From contig OX031059.1 of the NCBI GenBank assembly GCA_943736015.1, positions 42,853,159-42,917,158 on the forward strand: DNA of 64,000 nucleotides. The letters run 5' to 3'. This stretch comes from Tridacna crocea. Its lineage: Eukaryota; Mollusca; Bivalvia; Cardiida; Cardiidae. The first letter of the stretch is position 1, and every line of letters begins with the position of its first letter. The translations under genes and the position numbers were made by a program. Positions 1-11,368 of this stretch are shown one piece after another. The notes beneath the pieces are model-generated. The model was not told the DNA's origin. It worked only from the letters and a program-made list of their open reading frames with translations, and searched no databases.

Positions 1-60
1 TAGTCTAAGTAGACCATTTTTAAAACTATGTAGACTTTTGCTCCTTTCGTCACATACATC

Positions 61-289
61 TTAGCTCTTTACCAGACTATCCCTACTTTTAACAACCCTG
101 AGAAAAAAGCCTTTTGAAAATATTGTAGGAAAAGGAGAAAATGCTGGTAACCAGCATTTTCTCCTTTTCCCACAATGTTTTCTAACCTATCAAAGAAAAA
201 TTGCACCTTTTCAGCCACAAGGAAAATGTTGTCTGCAGATGCTTTCAATTTGGACTGGTCTACAATTTTGTCGTTTGGTAAAGAGTTAA
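61..289 (+). mobile_element. TTAA element, type A
   Basis: Left TTAG (one change), right GGTAAAGAGTTAA. Palindrome with one mismatch (GTAGG versus CCCAC). Confidence 0.8.
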
Positions 290-306
290 CTAACATAAAT
301 GCATTC

Positions 307-870
307 AACCCTTTACCAAACGATCATGAGTTTTAACAATCCCAGGAAATACCACTTTTGAAAATAGTGTTGGACACAATTATTTCTACTTAACTCATTA
401 CCAACAACAAAATTTTGAACCAGTCCAATTGAAAGCATTTGCAGAAGACAAAATAAATGCGAATCAAAAAAGGAAATTTCAGTTGGAAAGGGAATAAAAT
501 ATTGTGGGAAAAAGAGGAAAATGCTGGTTACCAGCATTTTCTCCTTTTCCCTCAATGTTTACAATGTTTTCTTTTACAGGGTCATAAAAAGTCGGGATTG
601 TGTGGTAAAGGGTTAATCAAACAAATTTAATTTGTTGTCTGCATATGCTTTACATTTGGACCCATCGAGAATTTTGTTGGATTGGTAGAATGGACCTTTA
701 GGCAAAGTGAACCCCTTCAAAAACAAAAATTAGACTCTCTAATAGGATAGAAAACATTGTGGGCACTGGAGAAATGCTTCCTATTTTTTCCTAAAATGTT
801 TTCAAATGTCTTCTTTCCACGGGCCTTGAAAACCAGGGATGGTTTGATAAACTGTTAAAATTTCTCGATC
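307..870. mobile_element. TTAA elements: fragment, full copy and worn copy
   Basis: 307-389 is a left-end fragment. 390-616 is a complete minus copy (TTAACTCATTACC to GGTAAAGGGTTAA) with a small CACAATGTTTACAATGTTTT duplication. 617-870 is strongly diverged but keeps TTGTCTGCA, GAAAACATTGTGGG and CAGGGATGGTTTG landmarks. Confidence 0.7.
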
Positions 871-1301
871 TCCATGTAATGGTTTCAAAGTTTTCAACTC
901 CAACTTTCTTCGAAAGGCAACAAGTTAAAGACCTTCATCAAGTTAAGATTACCAATATTTACAAACATGTGTGTAGATATAATTAAAATAATTCAAGCTT
1001 AATGAATTGAAAATCAAAAGCAATAATTCAAAAACAGCTATCAAATATCTATCTCACTTCTATGATGAGTAACTTTGTACAGTAACTATAATACAACATA
1101 TTGGAAACACAAGGAATATTTATAAATAAACTGTAAATACATGTAGTTATGTATAGATGTATTACTTTTTCCAACATTTCACATACAAAAAAAAAAATGC
1201 AAAGAATGCATGCGAAGTACAATAAATTCAAACCAGCTTCCAATAGGGTCATTTCTGCTTACAGTGAAAGAATTGTCCTACCAGCAAAAAGCCAATTTCT
1301 T

Positions 1302-1519
1302 TTAACCCATCACCACACAATCCCTATGTTTGACAACCCTAAGAAAGAAACCTTTAGAAAACATTTTGAAAAAGGAGAAAATGCTGGTTTCCAGCATTTT
1401 CTCCTTTTCCCATAATGTTTTCTTCCCTTCACAAAACATATTTCAAATTTTCAGTCATTTTTATTTGGTCGTCTGCAAATGCTTTCGATTTAAATTTTGT
1501 CATTTGGTTATGATTCAAT
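1302..1519 (+). mobile_element. TTAA element, type A
   Basis: TTAACCCATCACCACACAAT at left; right end worn to GGTTATGATTCAA. Palindrome centre CTGGTTTCCAG. Confidence 0.75.
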
Positions 1520-2689
1520 GTTTTGTCAGACAACAAAGTTCTAGACTTATCTTAGCTGAAAGCAATGCAGATGTCAAAGCAAATGTGGCTCCAATGACAG
1601 ACTTGGCCTTTGGAAGGGTAGACAACACTGTGAAAAGACGAAATGCTGGTAACCAAAGTTTTCTCCGAAATATTGAAGTTTCACAAACTCACAAACCTCC
1701 CACACTTTCAGCTTGAAACCATCATTCTACAGACTTCAAGTTCATTATGATAGAAAATGCAAGCAGATTTTCCCTATTGAGTAGAAAATAAAATGTGGGG
1801 ACCCTTACATTCCCAGCAAGGTGACAGTAGACTACACTGTCTGCAAATGCATCTTATGTTGCCTGACTAAAGTTCATACTGAAAAACATGAAATATACAG
1901 ATGTAGTAACTTACAAAGATGTCTTTTGCCTTCCAAGTCTCATGTAAATTTTTTAAAACTTCCAGTCCAGCTCTAAAGCGCAAAAATCAACCATTCATAA
2001 TATATACAAAAATATCTTTACAATGAATGTAAGAAACAAGAAAAAGCCTCATGAATGAAAAAAAGAACATTCACAGAGCACCCTTTTAATGTTAATTGAA
2101 ATTTCTGTTCAATCTATCTTAACCCATTTCCACACAATCCTGACCTTAAATTAACCATCATAAAGAGAGCTTTAAAGGTGGCCCTTCAGATTTTGGGACA
2201 AAAAATTTATAAAAATGCAAAAAAAAATCCTTATACTACCATAGCCTTTTAATTTGCGTTCATAAAACCCCAGTGGTCGAAAACCATCCGATAACACGAG
2301 AAATTAGAGATTTATTACGGACCAGGTTGACACCAACGGGAGACACGTTATATCTTTATTTTATCAATTCTCTCATTTAAATACAGGAAAACACAGACAA
2401 AGTTTCAAACATCCGTCTGAAGACAACATTCTGGAAAATAATTATTACATGTTTGTTATGTAATGGAATTTACGTGTTATTAGTCATGTGCCAGTCATTT
2501 TACATTCCCACAATGCTTTATTGATTTTGGCGCGAAATCTAAAAATAGCTTAAGAGGCTACGTAGCCTTTTAAGGGAATACCACCAAAAAAATTTTTTTT
2601 GTAATTTTATGATTCTTAATTATAGATGATTTTATTGTTTTTCCATATAAATTTCAATGATATATATCTTTTAATTTGGTATGATGTGA
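1520..2689. other. no gene seen; one possible repeat
   Basis: 2170-2640 begins AAAGGTGGCCCTTCAGATTT and ends with palindrome GGCTACGTAGCC and TTAAGGGAATACCACC. It looks like an interspersed repeat, but only one copy is here. Confidence 0.35.
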
Positions 2690-3700
2690 AAATTCTAAAT
2701 ACCCACCTTTAAGAAGATCATGTACAATTACAAAAGAGAAAATGCTATAAACCAACATTATCTCTTCCTTGTTCCCCCCAAGTGTTTTCCACCCTCTCTT
2801 TAACAAATTTAAACAGATTTCAGTTTCTGTATAACACTTGTTTTCTGCAAAGGATTTCAATTTCAACAAGTCTAAGATTAAGTTGTTTGAAAAAGAGTAA
2901 ATAAATGAAGGGCCTTGGCCTGGTCAGTCTCATCAACCTGGTTTGGAGCAATAGTGTTTCTCAGCCTTTACATGTACATGACAACAAAATTTGAAAGTTA
3001 TCTAAATTGAAAGCATTTGCAGACAATAAATTCAATGTACTCTAAATAATAAAAATTGACTTTGGAATGGTAGAAAACACTGAGGAGGGAAAGGTTTTCA
3101 AGGTTCATCTTCCTCATTGTTTTTGGTAAAGGGTTAGGTATGCTTCACATGTGATCTTTATAACTTTGTAGCAATTATATAGTAAAAAATATTGCTGGAA
3201 AAGAGAGATACTGGTTTGCAGCATTTTCTCCTTTTCCCTAGTATGTTTTAAAAAGCCTTCTCCATGGTAGTTGAAACTTAGCTATGTGTGGCACATGTCA
3301 AATGTTCCAAGGGACCATTGGTGCAATGAGGCTTTCCACATTAAAATGGCTATCCGATAAGCCTATTTTTGGTCAGAAAAAAGCTAGCAGGGAGCGTGAA
3401 TTAAAGGGAAAGCCATAAGGAGAGCCATCACTGAACGTAAAAAGATCCTGTTTTCACAGACCAAGAAAATGTGAAACATTTTGTGAGAAAATGTTTATGT
3501 TTGTAAACAGATATTTCTCGTTTCCCTATTATCTTTTTTTGAACATTTTTAACAAAACAATTGAGTTTTAGCCCTATCTATACTGAAAGCATTTACCAAC
3601 CACAAAACATGAAGTTCGTCTTTCATGGATTAAAAGAAAAAAATCGGAAGGAGAAAATACTGGTTACCACAATGATTTCATGTAAAAGGATAAAATCAGT
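2690..3700. mobile_element. cluster of worn TTAA-element copies
   Basis: Diverged copies near 2700-2901, 2985-3140, 3165-3300 and 3430-3700, each recognisable by partial palindrome arms (GAGAAAATGCT, AGCATTTTCTCCTTTTCCC) or the AAGCATTTGCAGACAA segment. Older than the near-perfect copies elsewhere. Confidence 0.5.
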
Positions 3701-3830
3701 CAATTAAACCACATTTGTAACCTGCAAAATTAATGCTTTGAATGGATTCTTTTTTGTCTGGTATAGACTAAAAAAACGTAAACAATTCCTTGCTTTTGTA
3801 TCAATTTGGTACAAATGTGAATCAGGCTTA

Positions 3831-3836
3831 TTTATT
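3831..3836 (-). other. candidate poly(A) signal for paralog A
   Basis: AATAAA on the minus strand about 390 nt after the stop codon, the nearest canonical hexamer I found. Placement is plausible for a 3' UTR of ordinary length but untested. Confidence 0.25.
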
Positions 3837-4221
3837 TCGCCAATATATTACCGGAAAGTTACTAATATAAAGACTAACTTACAAACAACTGCTTATATTT
3901 TCCCTTTGAAACATTTACAGACCATGTGTAAATGTCATTCACATGAAAGGTACTGTAATTGATTGCAAGACACAATATTGCAAATAATGTTCAAAGGATT
4001 TGTTTGCGAAGTACTGCATTTTGTTCTCTACATTATTTAAGTATATGCTTAGGCAACCTCTAATCTTTCTTGTATCAACATTCTAGTCACTGGCTAGCTT
4101 TTCAGTGGCATAGATATATGTATATCTCAGCCAATCAGAAGGATGACACTTACTGTACCTAAACTTGAAAAATAAGATTGTATATTACTAATGAATTATA
4201 TATACATGTACCAGGGTACTG

Positions 4222-7200
4222 TTACCACAACATGATGTTGGCTATACTATGAAAATTGTCCTGAGATGTTACATTATTACCTTCTGTGGTGTTTGGTCGG
4301 AAAGGCTCACCAGGTCTAACATCACCACCTGGTGGTACAGCTTGCCTGTAGGTGTCTGGTGGTCGAACATCAGATGGCCGCAAAGTTTCAGGTCTTCCTG
4401 GTATACTTTGTCTGTAATGATCTTCATGTGATATACCACTATTTTCAGTAACTGTATGCCGGTATCGTTCTGGGTTTCGCAAGTCAGCTCGATCTGTTAA
4501 ACCATCAGGGATAGGAATTCGATTCCCACTTGAAGGAGGTTGTCTATACTGCTCTGGCACTCTGATGTTATTCCATATTGCTGCAGGGCCTGCAGCAGTA
4601 CTTCTGCCATAATCTACAGGATGTATGTCATTATTCTGTGATGCAAGCGGATGTGAAGTACTTGGCAGGGGTACAGCTGGCTGACTGATGCTTGGTTGTG
4701 TAATCATAGACTGAGGTTGTTCTGCTTGTAGAATATCATTAGTTTTGGGCTGATGAGGTCTGAAATACATTGGCTGGCTTGGGTTAACCATCCTCTGCTC
4801 AATATTCTGTATAGATTGCTTTATACGTTCTTCTTCATTTATATTTTTCCTGACAAAAGACTCTAGATCATTTCCTTCCTCTACTACTTCTCTGGTTTTC
4901 TCTGAGTCAATGCTTACATTTTTGTTATTAACATGATGAGACATATCGGGAGTAACTTCATTAGGTACATTTTTGTCAAGCCCATTTGGAACTTCATTAT
5001 TGTCATCAGTAGTTTTGTTTTCTCCAGATTTGGTAGAACTTTCTGGTTGTTTTGCTAAATCAAATTGTTTCATATAATTTTCCTGGTCCAGTTCTTTTGG
5101 TGTATTCTGCTCCAGCTCATTGATATCTGGTTTTTGGTCGACCATACCTTCTTCACCTTTCAACTTTGCTTCCTTAGCCGCTTGCCTTCTCTTCTTCCTT
5201 TCTGCTTTCTCTGCAGCTTTTTCTTCCTTTGTCTTCTTTTTCTTTGGATTACCCTCACTATCAACCTCGTCTTTTATCTTCTTGTGCTTGTGCTTTTTAA
5301 CTCTTCTCAGTTTGGGCTCATCTGGATGCTTGGTATTATGGTGCTTTGTAAGGCTTCCCTTTGATGCATACCTAGAATCACAGATTTTACATTTGAACCT
5401 CTTAGATTTGGTCTTCTTCTTGGTGATCTTTTCATGTGTGGCCTTATGTTTCTTATATTCATCTTTCTTGTCAAATCCTGCCTTACATTCTGAACATTTA
5501 AACTTCCTGGGTTTGGAGTGGATAAGCAAATGAGTCTTCAGTTTACTCCTACAAGCAAATCGACTACCACACAAATCACATTTGAATGGTTTCTCTCCAG
5601 TGTGGGTCATGTAGTGTCGCTGCAGGCTTGCTTTCACTGCAAACCTCATGTCACACATACCACATGCATAAGGCTTTTCACCAGTATGTCGTCGAAGATG
5701 AACAGTAAGGTTGATTTGCTTGGTAAACTTTCTGTCACATAAATGACAATGAAAGGGCTTCTCTCCAGTGTGAATCATCAGATGGGACCTCAAATGCTGC
5801 TTTTGATTGAAAGTTTTACCACAAAGAGAGCATCTAAAGTTCTTATCATGGGTGTGAGTCATAGAGTGCACTCTTAACTCTTCTTCCAAATTGAACCCAG
5901 CACCACATAAATCGCAATGGATTGGGTACTTTATGATATGGGTCTCTCTATGTTTTCTAAAATGATCCCTCCGCTTGAACTTCAGGTGACAAAACTGGCA
6001 TTCATGTAACTTTTCCTTTGTATGTATCTTCATATGTTGTCTACGATATTTCTTTGAGGTAAAGCATTCACCGCAGAGGTCACATTTGAATGTCTTCTCT
6101 TGTGTATGGACTAACAGTATATGCTTCTTCATCTTGCGCTTAGCGATAAATCCAAGGTTACAGTGCTCACATTTGTATGGCTTATCAGCAGTGTGGGTTT
6201 TGTAGTGGCGCTGCAGACTTGCCTTAACAGCAAACCTCATCTCACATATATCACAAGGGAAAGGCCTTTCTCCAGTATGTTTCCTCATGTGCACTGTTAA
6301 ATTTATGTCTTTTGTAAACTTAGCATCACACATTGTACAGTGGAAAGGTTTCTCTCCAGTGTGGATCATGATATGTGACCGCAAGTGTTGTTTGGTGGTA
6401 AAAGCCTTTTCACAAACAGAACATTTGTAATTTCTTGGCTTTACAGGTCTCTCTCCAACTGGCACCGTCTTGGTCATCATGCTACTTGGGTTGAAGGTGC
6501 GATTCTGCACTTTCTGGGCAACAAGAGGAGGATCTACTTTGAACGCCTTCTCCCCTGTGTGAATTCTCATGTGTATTTTCAGATGCTCCTTCTGGGAAAA
6601 CAAGCCATTACATGTCAGGCATTTATACTGGTTGTCCTTTCTATGGCATGCTTCATGGATCTTGAGCTGCTGCTCAGTTGGAAAGTAAGACACACAGAGA
6701 TCACAGTTGAATTGGTTCAATGATGTCTGAAGTGGGGCATGAAGTGTTGGATGAATCAGCATTGGCTGTTCTTGGGTATATGGTGTGGTGTTGTTGTTAT
6801 GCATCAACATATGTGTACTTAGGTCTTGCTCCTGGGAAAAATTGGCTCCACATAAATTACAGATAAAAGGCCTTTCTGCATTATGCATCAATTGATGTGA
6901 ACTCAACTGTTGCTGTGAGGTAAATTCTGCACCACAGAAGTTACAAATGTACAGCTTTTCCTTTGTGTGAATCAACTGATGGGCATTTAAGTGATGCTCT
7001 GCAGGAAACTTCAATCCGCAGTAATTACAAATATATTGCTTTTCTGGTATAACTGGGTGCATTGGCTGGTGAGCAGACTGATGCTGATCTTGTGGAGGGT
7101 ACATGAACTGTTTTTCAGCACCGTGAACCATCACCTCATGATTTTTCAGTTGTTGCTCCATGGAGAACTTGGCCCCACATAAATTACACATATAGTGCTT

Positions 7201-7410
7201 CCGACAGGCACGCATGATCTGATGAGTTTTCAGCTGCTGCTCTTGAAGAAAAGTGGCTCCACAAAGATTACAAGAGTATGGCTTCTCTCCTGCATGCATC
7301 AAAACATGGGCATTAAGGAGATGTTCTTGAGAAAAGCTATCCCCACACAAGTAGCAGATATAGGGGTTCTCACCCTGCTGCATGAGATGATGAACATTTA
7401 AGAAACTCAT
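4222..7410 (-). CDS. 21-finger C2H2 zinc-finger protein, paralog A (1062 aa)
   Basis: Probable nuclear DNA-binding regulator; target unknown. Single open coding exon. C2H2 fingers start near residues 18, 45, 73, 126, 154, 182, 234, 262, 328, 356, 384, 412, 441, 469, 497, 525, 553, 581, 609, 637 and 672. Finger 2 is atypical: the second histidine is replaced by Cys69 in HQIMRAC. TGEKP/TGERP linkers occur only in fingers 9-11 and 16-19, the likely DNA-reading blocks. Residues 697-755 are a Lys/Arg/Glu-rich, NLS-like stretch, followed by a disordered tail with EN-YMKQFDLAKQP near 777 and repeated YR motifs (955-1022). No KRAB, BTB, SCAN or ZAD domain is seen. The start is the first ATG after an in-frame TAA about 42 nt upstream. 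The closest relative in the window is the gene at 39064-42282, alike over its whole length. I recognise no named orthologue. Confidence 0.95.
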   Translation of the reverse strand: MSFLNVHHLMQQGENPYICYLCGDSFSQEHLLNAHVLMHAGEKPYSCNLCGATFLQEQQLKTHQIMRACRKHYMCNLCGAKFSMEQQLKNHEVMVHGAEKQFMYPPQDQHQSAHQPMHPVIPEKQYICNYCGLKFPAEHHLNAHQLIHTKEKLYICNFCGAEFTSQQQLSSHQLMHNAERPFICNLCGANFSQEQDLSTHMLMHNNNTTPYTQEQPMLIHPTLHAPLQTSLNQFNCDLCVSYFPTEQQLKIHEACHRKDNQYKCLTCNGLFSQKEHLKIHMRIHTGEKAFKVDPPLVAQKVQNRTFNPSSMMTKTVPVGERPVKPRNYKCSVCEKAFTTKQHLRSHIMIHTGEKPFHCTMCDAKFTKDINLTVHMRKHTGERPFPCDICEMRFAVKASLQRHYKTHTADKPYKCEHCNLGFIAKRKMKKHILLVHTQEKTFKCDLCGECFTSKKYRRQHMKIHTKEKLHECQFCHLKFKRRDHFRKHRETHIIKYPIHCDLCGAGFNLEEELRVHSMTHTHDKNFRCSLCGKTFNQKQHLRSHLMIHTGEKPFHCHLCDRKFTKQINLTVHLRRHTGEKPYACGMCDMRFAVKASLQRHYMTHTGEKPFKCDLCGSRFACRSKLKTHLLIHSKPRKFKCSECKAGFDKKDEYKKHKATHEKITKKKTKSKRFKCKICDSRYASKGSLTKHHNTKHPDEPKLRRVKKHKHKKIKDEVDSEGNPKKKKTKEEKAAEKAERKKRRQAAKEAKLKGEEGMVDQKPDINELEQNTPKELDQENYMKQFDLAKQPESSTKSGENKTTDDNNEVPNGLDKNVPNEVTPDMSHHVNNKNVSIDSEKTREVVEEGNDLESFVRKNINEEERIKQSIQNIEQRMVNPSQPMYFRPHQPKTNDILQAEQPQSMITQPSISQPAVPLPSTSHPLASQNNDIHPVDYGRSTAAGPAAIWNNIRVPEQYRQPPSSGNRIPIPDGLTDRADLRNPERYRHTVTENSGISHEDHYRQSIPGRPETLRPSDVRPPDTYRQAVPPGGDVRPGEPFRPNTTEGNNVTSQDNFHSIANIMLW

Positions 7411-7594
7411 CTTTGGAATTGAGTCAAGTTTTCCTAATGTAAATTGTTAATGTTCCTTTATCATACCTGATATAGGCCGCAAACATAGAAGTCTGAATCC
7501 TGATACACCTACTGTGCCCTTGTAGAAACTTGTGCCTGTTGGGGCCTTGTCATCAATGTACAATATGTTACACAAAACATCATGGCATGCTGAC
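7411..7594 (-). other. 5' UTR part of the coding exon of paralog A, with 3' splice site
   Basis: On the minus strand a pyrimidine-rich stretch ends in GATTTCAG at 7595-7598 and the exon would begin at 7594 with GTCAGC. Paralog B has the same CAG/GT acceptor 204 nt before its ATG. Short upstream ATGs are present. A second, weaker AG (TTTACATTAG) lies nearer the start codon. Confidence 0.55.
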
Positions 7595-7669
7595 CTGAAA
7601 TCATATTCAAAACACAAATTTAGCTACTAAACTCGCTTTTCAAACTCGAATATGCAACAAATTTGTCCT

Positions 7670-7726
7670 TTAACACTTTACTAAACAATCCCCCTTTTTT
7701 AAGACCCTGAGATAGAAGCCTTTTAA
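7670..7726 (+). mobile_element. left part of the TTAA element split by H1
   Basis: TTAACACTTTACTAAACAAT to AAGACCCTGAGATAGAAGCC and TTTTAAA; continues at 10013. Confidence 0.8.
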
Positions 7727-10012
7727 ACAAGAGGACCATGATGGTCCTGTATCGCTCACCTGAGTAATAAGCTGTAAAATCAAACTTGTGATCCCTGGAG
7801 CAGGGCCACTTTTGACCCAAGGGGCATCCTAAGAAAAGTCTTGGTAGAGGCCCATTAGGAGATGCTACTTACATGACATCAAAGCTCTAAAACTTCTAGT
7901 TTCTGAGAAGTAGAATTTCAAAGTTTCCCTTCTTTATTCCTATGTTTTGAAATTGTGACCCCTGAGGCAGGGCAAGTTTTAACCCCAGGGTCATCGTATG
8001 AAGATACTTTCTAGCAGTCCACTAAAAAATGCTACATACCATATATCAAAGCTTTATGACTTCTAGTTTCAGAGAAGAAGAATTTTAAAGTTTTCCTTCT
8101 TTGTTCCTATGTTTCGAACTTGGGACCAATGGAGCAGGGAAAGTTTTGACCCAAGGGACATCATATGAACAAAAATTGTGTAAGTCCACTAGGAGATCCT
8201 ACTTACCAAATATCGAAGCTGTACATCTTCTAGTTTCAGAGAAGAAGCACTTTAAAGTTTTCCTTCTTTGTTCCTATGTTTCAAACTTGTGACCCCTGGG
8301 GCGTGGCCAGTTTCGACACAGGGACATCATATGAACAATCTTAGTAGAGGTCCACTAGGAGATGCTACATACCAAATATCAAAGCTCTACACCTTCTAGT
8401 TTCAGAGAAGGAGAATTTTATAGTTTTCCTTCTTTGTTCCTATGTTTCGAACTTGTGACCCCCGGGGCAGGGCCAGTTTTGACCCCAGGGATATCATATG
8501 AACAATCTTGGTAGAGGTCCACATACCAAGTGTCAATGCTCTTCACCTTCTAGTTTCAGAGAAGAAGAATTTTAAAGTTATCCTTTTTATTTCTTTGTTT
8601 TAAACTTGTGACTACAAGGGCGGGGCCAGTTTTGACCCCAGGGACATCATATGAACAATCTTTGTAGAGGTCTACTAGGAGATGCTACATAAAAAAAATA
8701 TCAAAACTCTGCACCTTCTAGTTTCAGAGAAGAAGAATTTTAAAGTTTTCCTTCTTTGTTCCTATGTTTCGAACTTGTGACTCCTGGGGCAGAACCAGTT
8801 TTGACCCCAGGGATATCATATTAACAATCTTGGTAGCGGTCTACTAGGAGATGCTACATACAAAATATCAAAGCTCTGCACCGTCTAGTTTCAGAGAAGA
8901 AGAATTTTAAAGTTTTCCTTTTTTTTCAATGTTTTCAACTTGTGACTCCCAGGACAGAACCAGTTTTGACCCCAGGGACATCATATGAACAATCTTGGTA
9001 GAGGTCCACAAGGAGATGCTACATACCAAATATCAAAGCTCTGCACCTTCTACTTTCAGAGAAGAAGAATTTTAAAGTTTTCCTTCTTTGTTCTTATGTT
9101 TCAAACTTGTGACCCTTGGGACAGGACTAGTTTGACCCCAGGGGTATTAAATGATCAATCTTGGTAGAGGTTTACTAGGAGATGCTACATACCAAATATC
9201 AAAGCCCTGCACCTTCTACTTTCAGAGAAGAAGAATTTTAAAGTTTTCCTTCTTTGTTCCTATGTTTCAAACTTGTGACCCCGGGGATGGGGCCAGTTTT
9301 GACCCCAGGGTCATTAAATGATCAATCTTGGTAGAGGTCCACAAGGAGATGCTACATACCAAATATCAAAGCTCTGCACCTTCTACTTTCAGAGAAGAAG
9401 AATTTTAAAGTTTTCCTTCTTTATTTCCGTTTTAAACTTGTGACACACCCTCACCCTCCCAGGGTGGCCAGTTTTGACCCCAGGGACATCATATGAACAA
9501 TCTTGGTAGAGGTCCACTAGGAGATGCTACACACCAAATATCAAAGCTCTGCACCTTCTAGTTTTAGAGAAGAATTTTAAAGTTTTCCTTCTTTGTTCCT
9601 ATGTTTCAAACTTGTGACCCCCGGGGCGGGGCCAGTTTTGACCCCAGGGGCATCATATGAACAATCTCAGTAGAGGTCCACTAGGAGATGCTACATACCA
9701 AATTTTAAAGCTCTATGCCTTCTAGTTTCAGAGAAGAAGATTTTCAAAGATTTTGCTATTTTTTTCCTTTTGGTTGCTATGGCAACCAGAGTGGTTGCTA
9801 TGGCAACCAGAGTTATCGGTTGAATTCAATCTCTTGAACAACTTTGGTAGAGCTTCACCCAAGGAATATCCCTGCCAAGTTTCATCAAGATTGGCCCAGT
9901 GGTTTAGGAGGAGAAGATGTTTAAAGAAATTGTGGATGATGCATGACAGATGACGGACATTGGCCGATCACAAAAGCTCACCATGAGCACTTTGTGCTCA
10001 GGTGACCTAAAA
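7727..10012 (+). mobile_element. Helentron-like tandem-repeat element H1 (complete)
   Basis: Begins ACAAGAGGACCATGATGGTC, with the motif TCGCTCACCTGAG just inside, and ends with hairpin GAGCAC-TTT-GTGCTC followed by AGGTGACCTAAAA. Between are about 12 head-to-tail units of roughly 165-170 bp; the landmark (T)TTTGACCCCAGGG recurs near 7797, 7970, 8142, 8310, 8478, 8629, 8801, 8960, 9127, 9295, 9468 and 9630. A unique 3' segment carries two GGTTGCTATGGCAACC motifs. Non-coding. It is inserted into a TTAA element, whose two parts flank it (7670-7726 and 10013-10155). Helentron kinship rests on the hairpins, the subterminal inverted repeats and insertion at an A/T run. Confidence 0.8.
9772..9808. 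promoter_or_regulatory. two X-box-like motifs in H1
   Basis: GGTTGCTATGGCAACC twice, 5 bp apart. Resembles the RFX-factor X box (GTTGCCATGGCAAC) with one change per half-site. Confidence 0.4.
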
Positions 10013-10155
10013 CCATTGTGGAAAAAAAAAGATTATGCTGGTAAACAGCATTTTCTTCTTTTCCCACCATGTTTTCTGCCCTATTACCTCGTCTGACTCT
10101 GGTAAATTTGACGTCAGACAAGTGGCCTTTTGCAATCTGGTCGTCTGCTAGCAAG
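10013..10155 (+). mobile_element. right part of the TTAA element split by H1
   Basis: Resumes at CCATTGTGG, carries the palindrome (TTATGCTGGTAAACAGCATT and TTCTTTTCCCACCATGTTTT) and GTCGTCTGC; the extreme right end is rearranged. Confidence 0.75.
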
Positions 10156-10159
10156 TACA

Positions 10160-10837
10160 AAATGAGGGGAGAAATTTGAAGAAAAAATCTGTATTAAATA
10201 GCATTATCCTTGTAAAACAGAAATGTTCTTGCTTCGTAAACAAAAACATTTTTAAATTTGATTAGCCTATGATAAACTATTCCCTGATCTCTGGAATAAA
10301 AAAAAGCATTTGGCTTACTCTGATTTTATCGACTATGCTTTTTTTTTTGGTAATTTTCACTCTGCTGCAGTACAGTCGAAATCTTACAGTTTCTTTGCAC
10401 CATTTGGTTTGTTTAATGGAGGCAACAATAACAGAATCCAGTTATTTTTTTTTGCACATTTAAACACCGCATATAGACTTGACGCGGTTGTTATTCAATC
10501 CTTATCATTCAATATTATCTTATTTTTTCATCGTTTGCCAGAACTTACATTTGTCAAAACAAGTTGTCTTAATTCAACACTGGAACATATTCTTACTTCG
10601 TCACAATCAATGTAATTGAAAGAAAACCAAACATGCTGTATCGAGGTAAAAGTGTGTCAAGAACTGGGAATCATTATAAAAAGTTTGCTAAAAGGGTAAG
10701 CCAAGCCTTTTCACTTTCAGCGTAAAACATTCAAATTCTTTGCAGATTGATCAGCAGAGAATCAAATCTCCACATGATAAGTCTCAATCTGCCGGGTCTG
10801 TCGGACATTGCGGATCTCCCGTTGTCTAAAAACTAAA
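10160..10837. other. no feature recognised
   Basis: AT-rich single-copy sequence between H1 and H2; reading frames here are short and show no family signature. Confidence 0.5.
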
Positions 10838-11368
10838 AGAAGAGGGACCATGATAATCCTATATCGCTCACCTGAGTACTAAGCAGAAAGGGCTACAATA
10901 AAGATAAATACCAAATATCAAAGTTGAAGGCCAACTAATTCTGACAGGGTCGTAACGAGAGAAGAAGAATTTTAAAGTTTTCTTTCTTTAATTCTATGTT
11001 TCAAACTTGTGACCCTCGGGGTGGGGCCAGTTTTGACCCCAGGGACATCATATCTACTATCTTGGTAGAGGTCCACTAGAAGATGCTACATACCAAATAT
11101 CAAAGCACTGCACCTTCTACTTTCCTAGAATTTTAAAGTTCTCCTTCTTTGTTCCTATGTTTCAAACTTAAGACTCCCTGTGGTGGGGCCAGTTTTGACC
11201 CCAGGGACATCATATGAACAATCTTGGAATAGGTCCAATAGGAGATGCTACATACCAAATATCAAAGCCCTTCACCTTCTACTTTCAGAGAAGAAGAATT
11301 TTAAAGTTTTCCTTCATTGTTCCTATATTTCAAACTTGTGACCCCCTGGGGCGGGGCCAGTTTTGACC

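Noticed and set aside
4249..7401. Plus-strand reading frames opposite paralog A
   Set aside because: Shadows of the zinc-finger codons; no domain, and the minus-strand product is unambiguous.
7750..9720. Tandem repeats of H1 considered as a CRISPR array or a simple satellite
   Set aside because: Units are about 165 bp with no short repeat/spacer alternation, and they lie inside defined element ends.
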